A DNA stretch of 64,000 nucleotides from Rivularia sp. MS3. GTDB taxonomy: Bacteria > Cyanobacteriota > Cyanobacteriia > Cyanobacteriales > Nostocaceae. Of this stretch, positions 17,801 through 27,178 are shown in pieces. The translations under genes were made by a program, and so were the position numbers. The notes under the pieces are model-generated. The model ran no database searches and was not told where the DNA came from. It saw nothing but the letters and a program-made list of their open reading frames with translations. The stretch lies in assembly GCA_019192545.1 (NCBI GenBank), contig JAHCMI010000018.1:1-64000 (forward strand), written 5' to 3'. The number at the start of each line of letters is the position of its first letter. Positions within the stretch are counted from its first letter, which is position 1.

Positions 17801-19302
17801 TGCCAACGAAATTATGGCTGTTACCTTCATAAATATCATATTATTTATTAACCTTAAAACCCACTTAATTATAGATTTAAATTTAGTTTTTGATATTTAA
17901 TAAAAAATATGCGATATGTCAGCTAAAACAAATGTTTATAGCAGTATTTCGCTTGCCATTCTTGCTCAGAAAATAAAAATATTGTCAAATATTTCATAAA
18001 TCTATTACTTTTGATAGATGTAAAACCTATAATATATCTTTTTACTGGTGCAACGCCTCTGATATACCTTTAGAGAGATGCGAAATACTCCTGACTATAT
18101 ACAAACAGTATAAAATAATATTGTTTTAATAATTATAATCATTTACTGCTTAAGAGTATTGAAATTAAGATATAAATATGCATTTTCAGAACTTTATGTT
18201 TATTTAATTATTTTAAAATTGTCTTTAAAATACCGGTGAAAATAACTCGCTTGTTGTTTCTCTACGTATAACGTCAATATCAACCCAGATTTTCAAGAAA
18301 CTCTATTTTAAAGTTTTGATGAAGATACTGTAGTTTTTTGATGAAACCCCCTTTTTGATGTGATAAACTCTTGACAGAATGTTTTATAACTTGTTTAGGA
18401 AGTATATTGGTTTTAATAAACCGCTGCTTTCAAAGGAAAACTGTTTTCTATGCAGTTTGGACTTAGTAAAAAGTTATTTAAAGCATAATCCCTACCGATA
18501 GGCAAGTTCGGTAAATATTAGTTCCCTTAAATTGATGTGTAAAAGGCATTTACGGTGTCAATCTGTAAATGTTTGTAATTTTTGATTGGCGGAATCAAAA
18601 ATGTTGGAGCATCGTACATCACGTTTAAAGTTCGCAAATCTAACTTGCGGTAGTCGCATTTTTGCTTTACGAAATCCTAATTTAATTTAGAATCAAAGCG
18701 TGTATAGGTGCGACTTGTTCCGACATATGTGTCAAAAAAAACTTTTGACTTGTATGGAGTTATAAATAGCTACAATAATTTGACTTTTGCTATAAAGCAT
18801 AGTTGATTGTTAGCGTAGTAAATACTTATTAACTTGGTATTCGACGAAGCTATTTACTGCATTTTTATTGGCTGCATGCAAAAATTTTGCCGCCAGAGTT
18901 TAAGCCTTAGTTGCACATAAAAGCAGCACAAATCGTTGAAATCGATTTGTTTGCGATAGTTTACAGATGTGTAAAGCTATTTTAAGCATGTGATTCAATG
19001 ATGGCATAATACGTAAGGAAGGAAAAATATTGATTCTTAAGGGAAGGTAGAAATGCTAAAAGACGCGAAGCTCGGTTTATAAAGGAATTAGCTTACAGTG
19101 AAGGCTCATAACCTTCTTGATCGAAATTAAGTTAAAGAGTATTAGTAATTGATGTAATCTCAATAACTTGATGAAAATGTGAGAAATATTAGCGATAAAG
19201 CTCGTTAACATGCACAATTGCTGAATAAACCGTTCAAATTCTGTTTATTTAAGATTAATTCGGAGATTAGCTTATGAAGAGATTTGCTGGCACTACTTAA
19301 AT
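17801..19302. other. Long AT-rich stretch with no convincing gene
   Basis: About 1.5 kb without an ORF of note on either strand. It holds AT-rich tracts and short imperfect repeats, and a TTGACA hexamer at 18371-18376 without a good -10 partner. It may be the regulatory region of the secretion locus, or decayed DNA. No RNA gene could be recognised. Confidence 0.5.
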
Positions 19303-19380
19303 ATGAAGCTTTTTATCAGTAACAACCAAGGGGCAACCCCTAGCTCTGGTACAGCTAGAGGCGATACTTCCCAAGGTTAG
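19303..19380 (+). CDS. Possible 25-residue peptide
   Basis: An ATG-to-TAG frame encoding MKLFISNNQGATPSSGTARG plus five residues, rich in Gly, Ser and Thr. It is noted only because it precedes the peptide-secretion locus. No clear SD, no known relative. Chance is a fair explanation. Confidence 0.15.
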   Translation: MKLFISNNQGATPSSGTARGDTSQG

Positions 19381-19475
19381 TTGCATATTTCAAAGCTGAT
19401 AAGCAAAACTGTAGAATCTTGTCAGGGATTTAACCTACAGCGATGCATGACTATTGAAGGCAACTTATAGAGATT

Positions 19476-20003
19476 ATGTCATACCAATTTAGTTTCCTAC
19501 AAGTTTTTGCAGGGTACGATTTTGTAGGAAGTAGGTTATTTGCTACTTTGAATCGAAACGAACTGTTACAAAGTTTACGTCGCTGTTTGCGGGTAGATTT
19601 TTATCGGCAAATAGAAACTTTGTTATTAGTGGATACGAGCAAACATTCAATTCATATCTGCTACAGGTTAAAGTTTTTTCGCCAAATGTTCTTTAATTGC
19701 TTTGCTATAAAGTATGCAACACTGGATCTAAGGTGGCTTTATAGGATTGGTGAGAAATTTAAGCCTCTACAAACCCAGTATTCCTGGCATTTTAGACAAC
19801 ATCTTAAAGAGTCTTCGAGTGACTGCAATAGAAGTTATATATTTGACAATTACATAGCTAAATTCCTATGTAAATATTTGTTACGTGTAGAGCTTTCCAA
19901 AAATAAAAAAATAGCTTTATGGGAAGGAAGCTTTACTGGCGAATTGCATTCACTTCTTAAGTGCAAAGCAAAGTATATCAATTGCTTGGGTTTATCTAGA
20001 TAA
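19476..20003 (+). CDS. Hypothetical protein upstream of the C39 exporter
   Basis: A 175-residue frame ending 20 bases before the exporter gene. It is rich in Phe, Tyr, Leu, Cys and basic residues (LLQSLRRCLRVDFYRQIETLLLVD; HICYRLKFFRQMFFNCFAIKY). No signal peptide, known motif or family is recognised. Only a weak AGAG-type SD precedes the ATG. Its length in AT-rich DNA and its spacing to the next gene favour a real gene; its odd composition argues against. If real it could be the first gene of the secretion operon. Confidence 0.35.
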   Translation: MSYQFSFLQVFAGYDFVGSRLFATLNRNELLQSLRRCLRVDFYRQIETLLLVDTSKHSIHICYRLKFFRQMFFNCFAIKYATLDLRWLYRIGEKFKPLQTQYSWHFRQHLKESSSDCNRSYIFDNYIAKFLCKYLLRVELSKNKKIALWEGSFTGELHSLLKCKAKYINCLGLSR

Positions 20004-20023
20004 TATATTTAAATAATAGGGCT

Positions 20024-23000
20024 ATGGGAACAATGCTGAATGTATGCTCCCAGAAGGAGCTGCGTGAAAAGATATTCGCTATTTTGGGCGAAAATCTCGA
20101 AGAGTCAGAATTAGAAAGCTGTTTGAAGAGTTTAGAGATAATTGATTCAGAAGCGACAAAGCTTTTTTGGCAAGCAACAGAAGCTCAACCGGGTATTTAT
20201 GTTGTGCTTGAGGGTAGGGTTCGTATTCTGGATAATTCAGATAATTTAATTGCAACTGTTTCCTCGGGCGCAGCTTTTGGGGAGCAGAGTTTATTTAACG
20301 AGCAAGCTTTTCTCTTTTTAGCTGCTAAAGCTTCAACATCTGTAAAGCTTTGTTTTATTCCAGGTGCAATTCTGTCCGATTTGATGGCTAGTAACCCTCA
20401 AGTTAAAGATAATTTGTGCAAACGGGCTGAATTTTGGGATTTATTGCTGGTATGTCGTCAAAACTCCGAACTTCCTAGCAATATCTCTGTGGAAAATATG
20501 TTTAAAGCCTTATTTTTATTTGAGCGCTATCAAATTAAATCAGGGCAGAATATTTCTGAATTACATTCAAATTGCAAGATATTATTGCTGCGACAAGGTG
20601 AATTAAAAACTGCGGGGGGTGAAACCTTCGTACCGGGTAAAATTTATAGCAACCTGACTGAAAAACTGCAAGTAACTCAATCATCTATTGCTTATAGATT
20701 GAAAAATGCTGATTTAAATGCAGCTTTAGAAAAATGTCCGCAATTGGATAGATGGTCTAACCCATCACGGGCTTTACCCTCTACAAAATCTCGAAACAGT
20801 GTCAATACTTGGGTAAAACCATCCGGCAATAATAACGATCGCAAAGTGATCCCGTTTCCTTCCCAAGGAAAGCAGGAACAAGACAAGCGCGTATTATTTC
20901 CTTCACCTAAAGTCAAAGCCAAGCAATTTTGGCAGAGTTTTACTAAAACCTATCCTTTCTTTGCTCAGCAGAGTGGAAGTGATTGCGGTGCGGCTTGTTT
21001 GGTAATGATTGCGCGGCATTGGGGGCAACGTCTTAGCGCTAATCGCGTCAGAGAAATTGCCAACGTTAACCGGGAGGGGGCATCTTTAAGAAGTTTGGCT
21101 GCTGCTGCCGAAAGTGTTGGCTTTGCTTCTCGCCCGGTTAAAGCAACTCTGGATAAGTTGGCGCAGCAAACTTTACCGGCTGTAGTTCATTGGGAAGGTA
21201 GACACTACATTGTTGTTTATGAAATCACTCCTAAAAAAATAATTGTTTGCGATCCTGCTATCGGGCAGCGTAGTTATAGCCATAGTGAATTCAAAGCTAA
21301 ATGGACTGGTTACGCTTTGTTGCTACAGCCTACAGTTAAGCTCAAGGATAATCAAGGCAAAAGTACCGGGCTGTGGAAATATTTAGAGCTAGTCAAACCC
21401 CACTGGAAAATACTTTTAGAAATTTTCGTTGCTTCATTAGTAATTCAAGTATTTGGATTAATAACGCCGCTGTTTACTCAGTTGCTTCTAGATAAAGTCA
21501 TAGTTCAAGGAAGCATCGTCACTTTAAATGCTGTTGGTTTGGGATTAATAATTTTCGGATTATTCCGCATTGCTGTGGATGCTGTACGGCAGTATTTATT
21601 GTCACATACTGCTAATAGAATCAGCGTTTCTATGCTTGTAGGGTTCCTCAAACATACCTTTCGCTTACCTTTGAGTTACTTCGAGTCTCGTTATGTTGGT
21701 GACATCACTTCTCGTATCCAAGAAAACCAGAGCATCCAAAGTTTTCTCACCGGCGAAACCCTGTCAATTATATTGGACTTGCTGACAGTCATCGTCTACA
21801 TGGGAATGATGTTTTGGTATAACTGGCAGCTGGCTATTTTAGTACTGCTGATTGTGCCTCCGTTCTTTATTTTGGCATTAGCGAGTACCAGTATTCTGCG
21901 TAAAATGTCGAGAGAGATATTTAATGCCAGTGCCGAACAAAGCAGTTATTTAATTCAATCGCTGACAGGAATTCGTTCTGTACGCTCGATGGCAATTGAA
22001 CAGACAGTGCGATGGCGTTGGGAGGAGCTGCTGAACCATTTAATAAAAATTGATTTTAGGGCAGAAATAATCGGATTAAGATTGCAAATTATCAGTTCGA
22101 GCATTGACACAATTATGACTACAGGGTTGCTGTGGTATGGCTCCTACTTAGTAATTGATGGTCAACTTACTATCGGACAATTAATTGCTTTTAATATGTT
22201 GTTGGGTAATGTAATCAGTCCCTTCAAGCGATTGTCTTCGGTATGGAATGATTTTCAAGAGATACTGATTTCTGCCGAACGTTTAAACGATGTTTTGGAA
22301 GCCGAACCGGAAGAAGATTTACTTTTAAAACCCCGCAAACCCATATCTAAACTTCGCGGCTACATTCGCTTTGAGAACGTAACTTTCAGATATCACCCAG
22401 AAAGCGAGAAAAATGTCTTAGAGAATCTTAACTTTGAGATTCATCCAGAGCAGATGGTAGCTGTTGTCGGACGTAGCGGTTCGGGAAAAACTACCCTTTC
22501 AAAACTGATTTTGGGTTTATATCCTGCCACAAATGGAAAAGTGATTGTTGACGGTCACGATGTATCTAAAATTGCTTTGAAATCACTCCGCCGACAAATT
22601 GGTGTTGTAGACCAAGATACATTCTTATTTGGTGGAACTATCAGGGAAAATATTAGTTTGGCTCATCCAGAGGCGACTTTAGAAGACATTATTGAAGCCG
22701 CCCGTTTAGCAGGAGCAGACGAATTTATACAGCAATTACCGATGGGCTACGAAACTCAAATTGGTGAAGGTGGAGGAATGCTGTCTGGAGGGCAGCGTCA
22801 GCGTTTAGCGATTGCTCGTGCTTTATTAGGTAATCCCAGGTTTTTAATTTTTGATGAAGCCACTAGTAGTTTGGATGCCGAATCCGAAAGAATTATTCAG
22901 AACAATTTAAAAACAATTCTTAAAGGACGTACTAGTTTAATAATTGCTCATCGTCTTTCTACCGTGCGTAATGCCGATTTATTACTAGTTTTAGACCAAG

Positions 23001-23095
23001 GTGTATTAGTAGAAAGCGGTACTCACGATGAATTGATAGCGAAAAAAGGTCATTACTACTACCTAAATCAGCAGCAATTATCGCAAGTAGGGTAA
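20024..23095 (+). CDS. CNBD-like / C39 peptidase / ABC exporter fusion
   Basis: A peptidase-containing ABC transporter (PCAT) that should cut double-glycine leaders and export peptides. Of 1023 residues, about 30-130 form a cyclic-nucleotide-binding-like domain (GIYVVLEGRVRILD, GAAFGEQSLF). About 305-430 is a C39 protease with QQSGSDCGAA (Cys321), His394 and Asp410, all intact. Residues about 455-750 hold six membrane helices. The nucleotide-binding domain has Walker A GRSGSGKTT (from 816), signature LSGGQ (from 920) and Walker B Asp944-Glu945. Length is about 300 more than a plain PCAT because of the N-terminal region. HlyD and isomerase genes follow, then the precursor peptides. Start chosen at the first ATG; a second at 20033 is possible. 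Confidence 0.93.
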   Translation: MGTMLNVCSQKELREKIFAILGENLEESELESCLKSLEIIDSEATKLFWQATEAQPGIYVVLEGRVRILDNSDNLIATVSSGAAFGEQSLFNEQAFLFLAAKASTSVKLCFIPGAILSDLMASNPQVKDNLCKRAEFWDLLLVCRQNSELPSNISVENMFKALFLFERYQIKSGQNISELHSNCKILLLRQGELKTAGGETFVPGKIYSNLTEKLQVTQSSIAYRLKNADLNAALEKCPQLDRWSNPSRALPSTKSRNSVNTWVKPSGNNNDRKVIPFPSQGKQEQDKRVLFPSPKVKAKQFWQSFTKTYPFFAQQSGSDCGAACLVMIARHWGQRLSANRVREIANVNREGASLRSLAAAAESVGFASRPVKATLDKLAQQTLPAVVHWEGRHYIVVYEITPKKIIVCDPAIGQRSYSHSEFKAKWTGYALLLQPTVKLKDNQGKSTGLWKYLELVKPHWKILLEIFVASLVIQVFGLITPLFTQLLLDKVIVQGSIVTLNAVGLGLIIFGLFRIAVDAVRQYLLSHTANRISVSMLVGFLKHTFRLPLSYFESRYVGDITSRIQENQSIQSFLTGETLSIILDLLTVIVYMGMMFWYNWQLAILVLLIVPPFFILALASTSILRKMSREIFNASAEQSSYLIQSLTGIRSVRSMAIEQTVRWRWEELLNHLIKIDFRAEIIGLRLQIISSSIDTIMTTGLLWYGSYLVIDGQLTIGQLIAFNMLLGNVISPFKRLSSVWNDFQEILISAERLNDVLEAEPEEDLLLKPRKPISKLRGYIRFENVTFRYHPESEKNVLENLNFEIHPEQMVAVVGRSGSGKTTLSKLILGLYPATNGKVIVDGHDVSKIALKSLRRQIGVVDQDTFLFGGTIRENISLAHPEATLEDIIEAARLAGADEFIQQLPMGYETQIGEGGGMLSGGQRQRLAIARALLGNPRFLIFDEATSSLDAESERIIQNNLKTILKGRTSLIIAHRLSTVRNADLLLVLDQGVLVESGTHDELIAKKGHYYYLNQQQLSQVG

Positions 23096-23158
23096 GTACT
23101 AGAGAACAGTCAACAGTGAGCAGTCAACAGTTATCGTCAATTACCAATGTAGAATCTC

Positions 23159-24709
23159 ATGACACACACACCGTTAAAAAATCCAGAACCGGATGAGTAT
23201 CAATCCTATGTTTCTAACTTTGTTGATACTTCTAATCCATCTATAGACGAACGCGATGGCAAGCAAGAAGATGTTACTGAGGAAAATAGCGGAATATTTT
23301 ATGGTACGGAAGAACTTCTAGATGCTTTACCCAGAGTTTGGACGCGCTCTTTATTGTACGTACTCGTAGTCTTTGCTGCTGTTGGCGTACCTCTATCTAT
23401 GGTTTCTAGAGTCGATGAGACTGGTACGGCTAAGGGGAAAGTCGAACCGTTAGGTGCTACCAGAAAATTAGATAGTATCGCCGGTGGTATAGTCAAAGCT
23501 GTCAAAGTCAACGAAGGAGATAAGGTACAAAAAGGACAAATTTTGTTAGAGCTTGATTCTAAAGTTTTAGAGTCAGATATCAACGAAGCTAAAGAAAAAC
23601 TATCTGGATTTAAAAAGCAGCAATCGCAGCTTGAACTTTTAAAGAATCAACTACAGTTAACGATTGATACTCAAACGCAACAAAATAAATCTCAAATTTT
23701 AGAAAAACAAGCACAAGTTAGTCAGGCACAGACGGACTTACATGCGAAACAAAGTAATTACAATCTGCAAAAGTTAGAAAAAAAAGCTCAAGTTGAACGA
23801 GCAAAACAGCAGATTAAAATCTTTGAAAACGAACAACAGGCTGCTCAGAATCGTTTGTTTATAGATACAAAGCAGGTAGAGCGTTTTAGCAAACTTCTTA
23901 AAGACGGCGCAGTTTCTGCTTCTCAAATTGACGGGTTGAAAAAAGAACAGCAAGAAAGTAAGCGACTTTATCAAAAAGCTGCATCCGATATCAAACAAGC
24001 AGAGTTGAGCTTAACTGAAGAATTTAATAACTATTTAGCAACAATGAATCAGTTAGAGTCTGATATCGAACAAGCACAACTCCGCTTACAAGAAGAAAAG
24101 AGTAATTATCAAAGTTTAGTTAATGCTGGAAAACTGGCATTACTCAAAACTCAAGAGCAATTTAAAGATTTACAAGCACAACTCGATTTATTAAAATCGC
24201 AGATTGCTCAAACCAGCACTCAAATTCAATCCTTAAATATCCAATTGCAACAAAGAACAGTGCGATCGCCTATTGATGGAATAATTTTTGAGTTACCTGT
24301 ATCCAAGCCGGGACAAGTATTACAGCCGGGACAAAGAATTGCCCGCATTGCCCCTAAAGGTAAAGATATGGTTATCAAAGCTCAGATGCCAAGTTCGGAA
24401 ACAGGTTTCTTGAAAGTGGGAATGCCGGTAAAAATAAAATTCGATGCTTATCCGTTTCAGGAATACGGAATAGGTAAAGGAAAAGTCAAATGGATTTCTC
24501 CAGACTCGAAACAAACTGCCCAAGGAGGTGCAGAAATTTATGAATTAGAAATTGCTTTAGATAAACCCTATATCCAAAATGGCGATAAACGTATCAACTT
24601 AGCGCCAGGGCAATCAGCTACTGCGGAAGTCATCGTTCGTCAGCGTCGCGTTATTGATTTACTTTTAGATCCGTTTAAGAAGTTGCAAAAAGGAGGATTG
24701 GAACTTTGA
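23159..24709 (+). CDS. HlyD-family membrane-fusion protein
   Basis: The periplasmic adaptor linking the ABC exporter to an outer-membrane channel. 516 residues: cytoplasmic N-terminus, one transmembrane helix (about 63-82, LLYVLVVFAAVGVPLS), a split lipoyl-like domain (GGIVKAVKVNEGDKVQKGQ at about 104-122), a very long alpha-helical hairpin (about 135-365), and the returning beta barrel (VRSPIDGIIFELPVSKPGQV). It follows the exporter by 63 bases and is likely in the same operon. No TolC gene is in the window; cyanobacteria usually encode one elsewhere. Confidence 0.92.
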   Translation: MTHTPLKNPEPDEYQSYVSNFVDTSNPSIDERDGKQEDVTEENSGIFYGTEELLDALPRVWTRSLLYVLVVFAAVGVPLSMVSRVDETGTAKGKVEPLGATRKLDSIAGGIVKAVKVNEGDKVQKGQILLELDSKVLESDINEAKEKLSGFKKQQSQLELLKNQLQLTIDTQTQQNKSQILEKQAQVSQAQTDLHAKQSNYNLQKLEKKAQVERAKQQIKIFENEQQAAQNRLFIDTKQVERFSKLLKDGAVSASQIDGLKKEQQESKRLYQKAASDIKQAELSLTEEFNNYLATMNQLESDIEQAQLRLQEEKSNYQSLVNAGKLALLKTQEQFKDLQAQLDLLKSQIAQTSTQIQSLNIQLQQRTVRSPIDGIIFELPVSKPGQVLQPGQRIARIAPKGKDMVIKAQMPSSETGFLKVGMPVKIKFDAYPFQEYGIGKGKVKWISPDSKQTAQGGAEIYELEIALDKPYIQNGDKRINLAPGQSATAEVIVRQRRVIDLLLDPFKKLQKGGLEL

Positions 24710-24789
24710 GGAAATATAGCCAAGAAAAGGAGAGAGAACAATAAATTCTTAACTACTAACTATCAACCACTAACAACCATTAACAAATT

Positions 24790-25572
24790 ATGTCAAACGA
24801 ATTGCATATATCGGCTACGGAAATAATTCATAACTTAAAAATTAGCTGTCAAATTCCTGATGTGATTGAGGCAATCGCCAAACGCAAGGTTATCGTCGAT
24901 GCTGCCGCAGAAGCAGGTATCGTTGTTGAGGATGAAGAATTACAGCAAGAAGGTGACAGACTGCGGTTTGCCAAAAAACTTGTTAAGGCAACGGAAACTT
25001 GGGCTTGGCTGAAAAAGCATCATCTTACCCTTGATAATTTTGAAGAATTAGCTTTTAACAGCGTACTTTCTCAAAAATTAGCTCATCATCTGTTTGATTC
25101 TAAAGTCGAGCCTTTGTTTTATCAAAACCAACTTGATTACGTTGCTGCTGTTACCTATGAAGTGATTATTGATGAGTGGGATCTAGCTTTGGAATTGTTT
25201 TTTGCAGTGCAAGAGTTAGAAGTAACTTTTCTTCAAATTGCCCGCGAATATATTTCAGATCCAGATTTACGTAGGGCTGGAGGGTTTAAGGGCGTTCAGC
25301 AGCGTACTGATTTCCGCCCAGAAGTTGCTGCTGCGGTGTTTGCGGCTTCTCCCCCCGGAATCATTAAACCGGTTACAACTCCTAAAGGCATACATCTAAT
25401 TTGGGTTGAAGAAATTATTCAACCAAAACTAGACGAGCAGCTACATGAAAAAATCATCATGGAGTTGTTTGATTGTTGGTTACAACAACAAATCGACCAG
25501 ATGGAAATTTCTACTCAATTAGATAGATTTGTTGATACTAACACACCTGAAAAAGTATTGAATCCAGTTTGA
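24790..25572 (+). CDS. Parvulin-type peptidyl-prolyl isomerase of the secretion operon
   Basis: 260 residues. An N-terminal SurA/PrsA-like helical domain is followed by a parvulin-type domain (about 140-240) with FLQIAREYISDPDLRRAGG and PKGIHLIWVEEI, which match the rotamase fold. No signal peptide is visible, so it probably acts in the cytoplasm. Proteins of this type are commonly found beside C39 exporters in cyanobacteria; helping precursor folding or presentation is inferred. The start is preceded by AACTA/TAACAA tandem repeats rather than an SD. Confidence 0.85.
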   Translation: MSNELHISATEIIHNLKISCQIPDVIEAIAKRKVIVDAAAEAGIVVEDEELQQEGDRLRFAKKLVKATETWAWLKKHHLTLDNFEELAFNSVLSQKLAHHLFDSKVEPLFYQNQLDYVAAVTYEVIIDEWDLALELFFAVQELEVTFLQIAREYISDPDLRRAGGFKGVQQRTDFRPEVAAAVFAASPPGIIKPVTTPKGIHLIWVEEIIQPKLDEQLHEKIIMELFDCWLQQQIDQMEISTQLDRFVDTNTPEKVLNPV

Positions 25573-25814
25573 TTTTTTCAGTTCTATAATCATTACTTCT
25601 TCAATATTTATATTTATGTTTATGGAGGTAGTAATAATAAACTATTTAGCTATTTTTTCCAAAAAATATTATAAATAATTTACCAAATATGCTTTTAAAA
25701 CTATAAAAAAAGCATTAAAAAAGGTTAAGAGTCTAGGCTTTTAACCCTAAAGGCGCTGGAAATAATAAGCAAAAATAAATTTTAAAAATAATTAGAAAAA
25801 AACTAAAAAAAGAC
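25573..25814. other. AT-rich leader of the precursor-peptide genes
   Basis: No ORF. A hairpin GGTTAA(12 nt)TTAACC lies at about 25719-25742 and could end the exporter transcript or act as a regulatory stem. Confidence 0.45.
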
Positions 25815-25842
25815 TTGACTTTTATTTTAAATGTAGTAAATT
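25815..25842 (+). promoter_or_regulatory. Putative sigma70-type promoter for precursor peptide genes
   Basis: TTGACT (25815-25820) and TAAATT (25837-25842) are separated by 16 bases. The first precursor ATG lies about 75 bases downstream, with an AGGAGA SD. Based on consensus only. Confidence 0.4.
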
Positions 25843-25918
25843 AGTAAGTGTGAGGGGCGAAACAAAACCTCTCATAAAATCCCAGAAAAAATTTATCAGT
25901 TTCCAGGAGAATTACATC

Positions 25919-26218
25919 ATGTTAATTTCTGACTTAAACAATCTAGAAACCGTACAAGGTAACGATGTTGTTGGTGGATATCGCAACGTTAACAAGAAAG
26001 AAAAATTATCCAGAGACATCAAGAATAGTCTTAAGAATGACGTTAAGTCTATAGTAAGAATTAGTGGTAATGCTGCTGATGCTCAAGCTGATGCTTCTGC
26101 TTTAGGTCGCAACACCGTAACCAATACCTACACCGATACCACCGTTGTACAGGGTAAAGGTTCTTCTTCCTCATCCGTTTCTACATCTGCTACAAGTGGG
26201 TTCAAAAGATTTCACTAG
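25919..26218 (+). CDS. Double-glycine precursor peptide, Ala/Ser/Thr-rich core
   Basis: A 99-residue secreted-peptide precursor. The leader MLISDLNNLETVQGNDVVGG ends in Gly19-Gly20, the expected C39 cut site. The mature part is first basic (KKEKLSRDIKNSLKNDVKS), then carries an alternating pattern ADAQADASALGRNTVTNTYT, then a Ser run and TSATSGFKRFH. ATG at 25919 was chosen over upstream codons because CCAGGAGA stands 9 bases before it and a leader then begins properly. The same ADAxAxAxALG pattern occurs in the peptide at 29877-30182. Activity unknown; no Cys, so not a disulfide or lanthionine peptide. Confidence 0.85.
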   Translation: MLISDLNNLETVQGNDVVGGYRNVNKKEKLSRDIKNSLKNDVKSIVRISGNAADAQADASALGRNTVTNTYTDTTVVQGKGSSSSSVSTSATSGFKRFH

Positions 26219-26446
26219 AACTATAAAGTTCTAACTCTAGTTCTAGTATTTTCGTAAGTTTATTACAGATAAGTACTAGACCTAGTGTATCGGGAGTTAG
26301 TAAATATTCGATTGATTGCTTCTCCCGATATAAACGATATAAATAGCAATTTGCCGGCAATTTTGTACAAAGTTTATATCGCTGAAAATTTCAATAATAT
26401 TGACTTGTTTTTAGCGATGTAAAATAATAATTGTTTTGAGCCTATT

Positions 26447-26746
26447 ATGAGCAAGATAAGAATTCACGAACTAAGTTTCTGTGAAAGGGAAGATAGCGAA
26501 CTTCATAATGTGGTGGGAGGCGAAAGTGCTTTCTTTACAACATATTATGACACTATAAGTTTGTCAGAAGAACGACCTGACTATTACTATTTCTCAGAAG
26601 ACCTATTATATCCTTCAGATACGTACACTGATTCTGTGCAAGAAACTGTTGTTAATAAAGATGGATATTACGGGCAAGCGAGAGTAGTAAAGGGTAGAAA
26701 AAATGGTAGAAAATTTGTTCGTTCTTCGGCAAGTGCCAGAGTTTAA
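26447..26746 (+). CDS. Double-glycine precursor peptide with YPSD motif
   Basis: 99 residues. The leader MSKIRIHELSFCEREDSELHNVVGG ends at Gly24-Gly25. The core is tyrosine-rich and acidic (TTYYDTISLSEERPDYYYFSEDLLYPSD) and its tail is basic (VVKGRKNGRKFVRSSASARV). YPSD at residues 55-58, followed by TYTD, recalls the KYPSD of microviridin cores but lacks the Lys and the proper acid spacing. It lies between another precursor and the microviridin genes. A hairpin terminator or attenuator follows it. Function unknown. Confidence 0.75.
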   Translation: MSKIRIHELSFCEREDSELHNVVGGESAFFTTYYDTISLSEERPDYYYFSEDLLYPSDTYTDSVQETVVNKDGYYGQARVVKGRKNGRKFVRSSASARV

Positions 26747-26854
26747 TAAAATTAGTTGCTTGTAACATCGCATGATTAATATCAGGTGTATCTAATTTCA
26801 TGACTCAGGGAATTTTTTTGAATTAACATATTTGGGAACCTTTTCAATTTTATG

Positions 26855-26885
26855 AGCTATTAAGTCTAACTTAATAGCTTTTTCA
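26855..26885 (+). terminator. Rho-independent terminator or attenuator
   Basis: A perfect 10-bp stem, AGCTATTAAG / CTTAATAGCT, with a 5-nt loop and then TTTTTC. It separates the second precursor from the poly-Ser peptide and microviridin genes, so expression downstream may be reduced or separately promoted. Confidence 0.8.
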
Positions 26886-26912
26886 TAAATAAAAAATAAC
26901 GGTGTTAAAAAC

Positions 26913-27116
26913 ATGGAACAAGAAGAAATTGTAGTTAGGAAGATAGTTTCGGCTGACGGCAAAGTAATAACTCAATCAACAAGTAAAGCTAAAGCCGTTG
27001 GAGATAATGTAAGGGTTAGAACCAGGATTTCTTCTAGCTCCAGTAGCTCTAGCAGTTCCTCTAGCTCTAGTAGTTCGAGTAGTAGTTCTTCTAGCTCTAG
27101 CAGTTCTAGTTCTTAA
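26913..27116 (+). CDS. Leaderless peptide with 28-Ser C-terminal tract
   Basis: 67 residues. The first 39 read EIVVRKIVSADGKVITQSTS and then KAKAVGDNVRVRTRI; residues 40-67 are all serine. The serine codons are a mixture of TCN and AGY types. There is no double-glycine leader, and an in-frame stop lies at 26886-26888, so none is hidden upstream. The SKAKAVGDN stretch loosely matches the AxALGRN pattern of the neighbouring precursor, suggesting a related core without leader. The reading frame may also be a decayed or unusual gene. No function known. Confidence 0.55.
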   Translation: MEQEEIVVRKIVSADGKVITQSTSKAKAVGDNVRVRTRISSSSSSSSSSSSSSSSSSSSSSSSSSSS

Positions 27117-27178
27117 TAATTACATAAGAATATTTAAAGCGACTAAGACTTGTATTTATCTTTAGCAAGGAGCGACAT

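Noticed and set aside
18371-18398. Promoter based on TTGACA
   Set aside because: No acceptable -10 hexamer at 16-18 bases.
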